Source of the DNA: Gemmatimonadota bacterium
GTDB lineage: Bacteria > Gemmatimonadota > Gemmatimonadetes > Longimicrobiales > Gaopeijiaceae
Length of the DNA stretch: 32,661 nucleotides
NCBI GenBank assembly: GCA_028874985.1
Contig: JAPPGI010000143.1
Span: 1 to 32,661, forward strand
Direction of reading: 5' to 3'
The translations under genes were made by a program, and so were the position numbers. Positions 32,452 to 32,661 of this stretch are shown here, piece by piece (position 1 is the first letter of the stretch; every line of letters starts with the position of its first letter). The notes beneath the pieces are model-generated. The model saw nothing but the letters and a program-made list of their open reading frames with translations. It did not search any database and was not told the origin of the DNA.

Positions 32452-32661
32452 CGCCGGTGATCCGGGTGGGGGCAGCCCTAGCAGTCCGTGGATAAAGCCC
32501 CGCGAGCACCGAGAGCGGCGAGGCGCCGGGCTGACATTTGGTTAAAGTTTCGCATCTTATTGCAGTGAATGTGGTTGCATGTTCGACAGCCCGATTTCCC
32601 GCTGATTGATTCCCGCCGGTCTCGATTTCAGCCGCGAGCCCGGCGGCGGTCTTCCAGAGCC
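32452..32661. other. Upstream region of hipA, no gene seen
   Basis: The right edge contains no recognisable gene. An AT-richer patch (about 32540-32580) is the likely promoter area for hipA on the minus strand. A 25-codon minus-strand frame (32555-32478) does not resemble HipB or another DNA-binding protein. Confidence 0.4.

Noticed and set aside
32478-32555. Short frame upstream of hipA as a possible hipB
   Set aside because: Only 25 residues, with no helix-turn-helix pattern.
1-32661. CRISPR arrays, tRNA and rRNA genes
   Set aside because: No regularly spaced direct repeats of CRISPR length, no cloverleaf-like sequences and no rRNA motifs were seen on reading.

Overview
The window is about 32.7 kb of very GC-rich bacterial DNA. 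Its gene content suggests a member of the Gemmatimonadota or a close relative: YfbK-like VWA proteins with carboxypeptidase-regulatory domains, an LVIVD/Ig-like surface protein, a TPR protein with a His-rich core, an M28 metallopeptidase, Spondin_N lipoproteins and a flavin-dependent thymidylate synthase. This assignment is inference from gene families and composition; no rRNA or other marker is present.

Region 1 (1-9000) is an accessory, defence-type island. It holds a possible insertion-sequence end at the left edge, an orphan Phd/YefM antitoxin, two truncated copies of a type I methyltransferase (hsdM) start, an AlbA_2/Schlafen-type protein with a poorly characterised C-terminal domain, and a second, partial copy of that C-terminal domain. 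A two-gene minus-strand operon follows: an AAA_14/DUF4143 ATPase overlapping by 4 bp a 1368-residue NACHT (STAND) NTPase that ends in a PD-(D/E)XK nuclease-like domain. This operon is the best candidate for a little-described defence system.

Region 2 (9000-13400, plus strand) starts with decayed pieces of genes whose relatives lie elsewhere in the window. Then come a secreted TPR protein, a secreted formylglycine-generating-enzyme-like protein without the catalytic cysteines, and an RHH/PIN toxin-antitoxin pair with a recognisable promoter and repeated putative operator half-sites.

Region 3 (13560-25905, minus strand) carries exported proteins: a beta-propeller, an LVIVD-repeat/Ig-like protein, two tandem VWA proteins that are clear duplicates (leaders included), an NTF2-like lipoprotein and a large M28 peptidase. 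Between them sit an AlkD-type DNA glycosylase with an unusual start and an MNT/HEPN pair in which the MNT protein carries an N-terminal RHH domain; a perfect inverted repeat overlaps its start.

Region 4 (26080-32661) has two tandem Ig-like/Spondin_N lipoproteins, a thyX gene interrupted by a 192-residue mini-intein at its active-site motif, a frameshifted TonB-like pseudogene and an orphan HipA kinase. Several genes (the AAA_14 gene, the RHH-MNT gene and thyX) have a TANNNT box exactly 6 nt before the start codon, which suggests leaderless transcripts.
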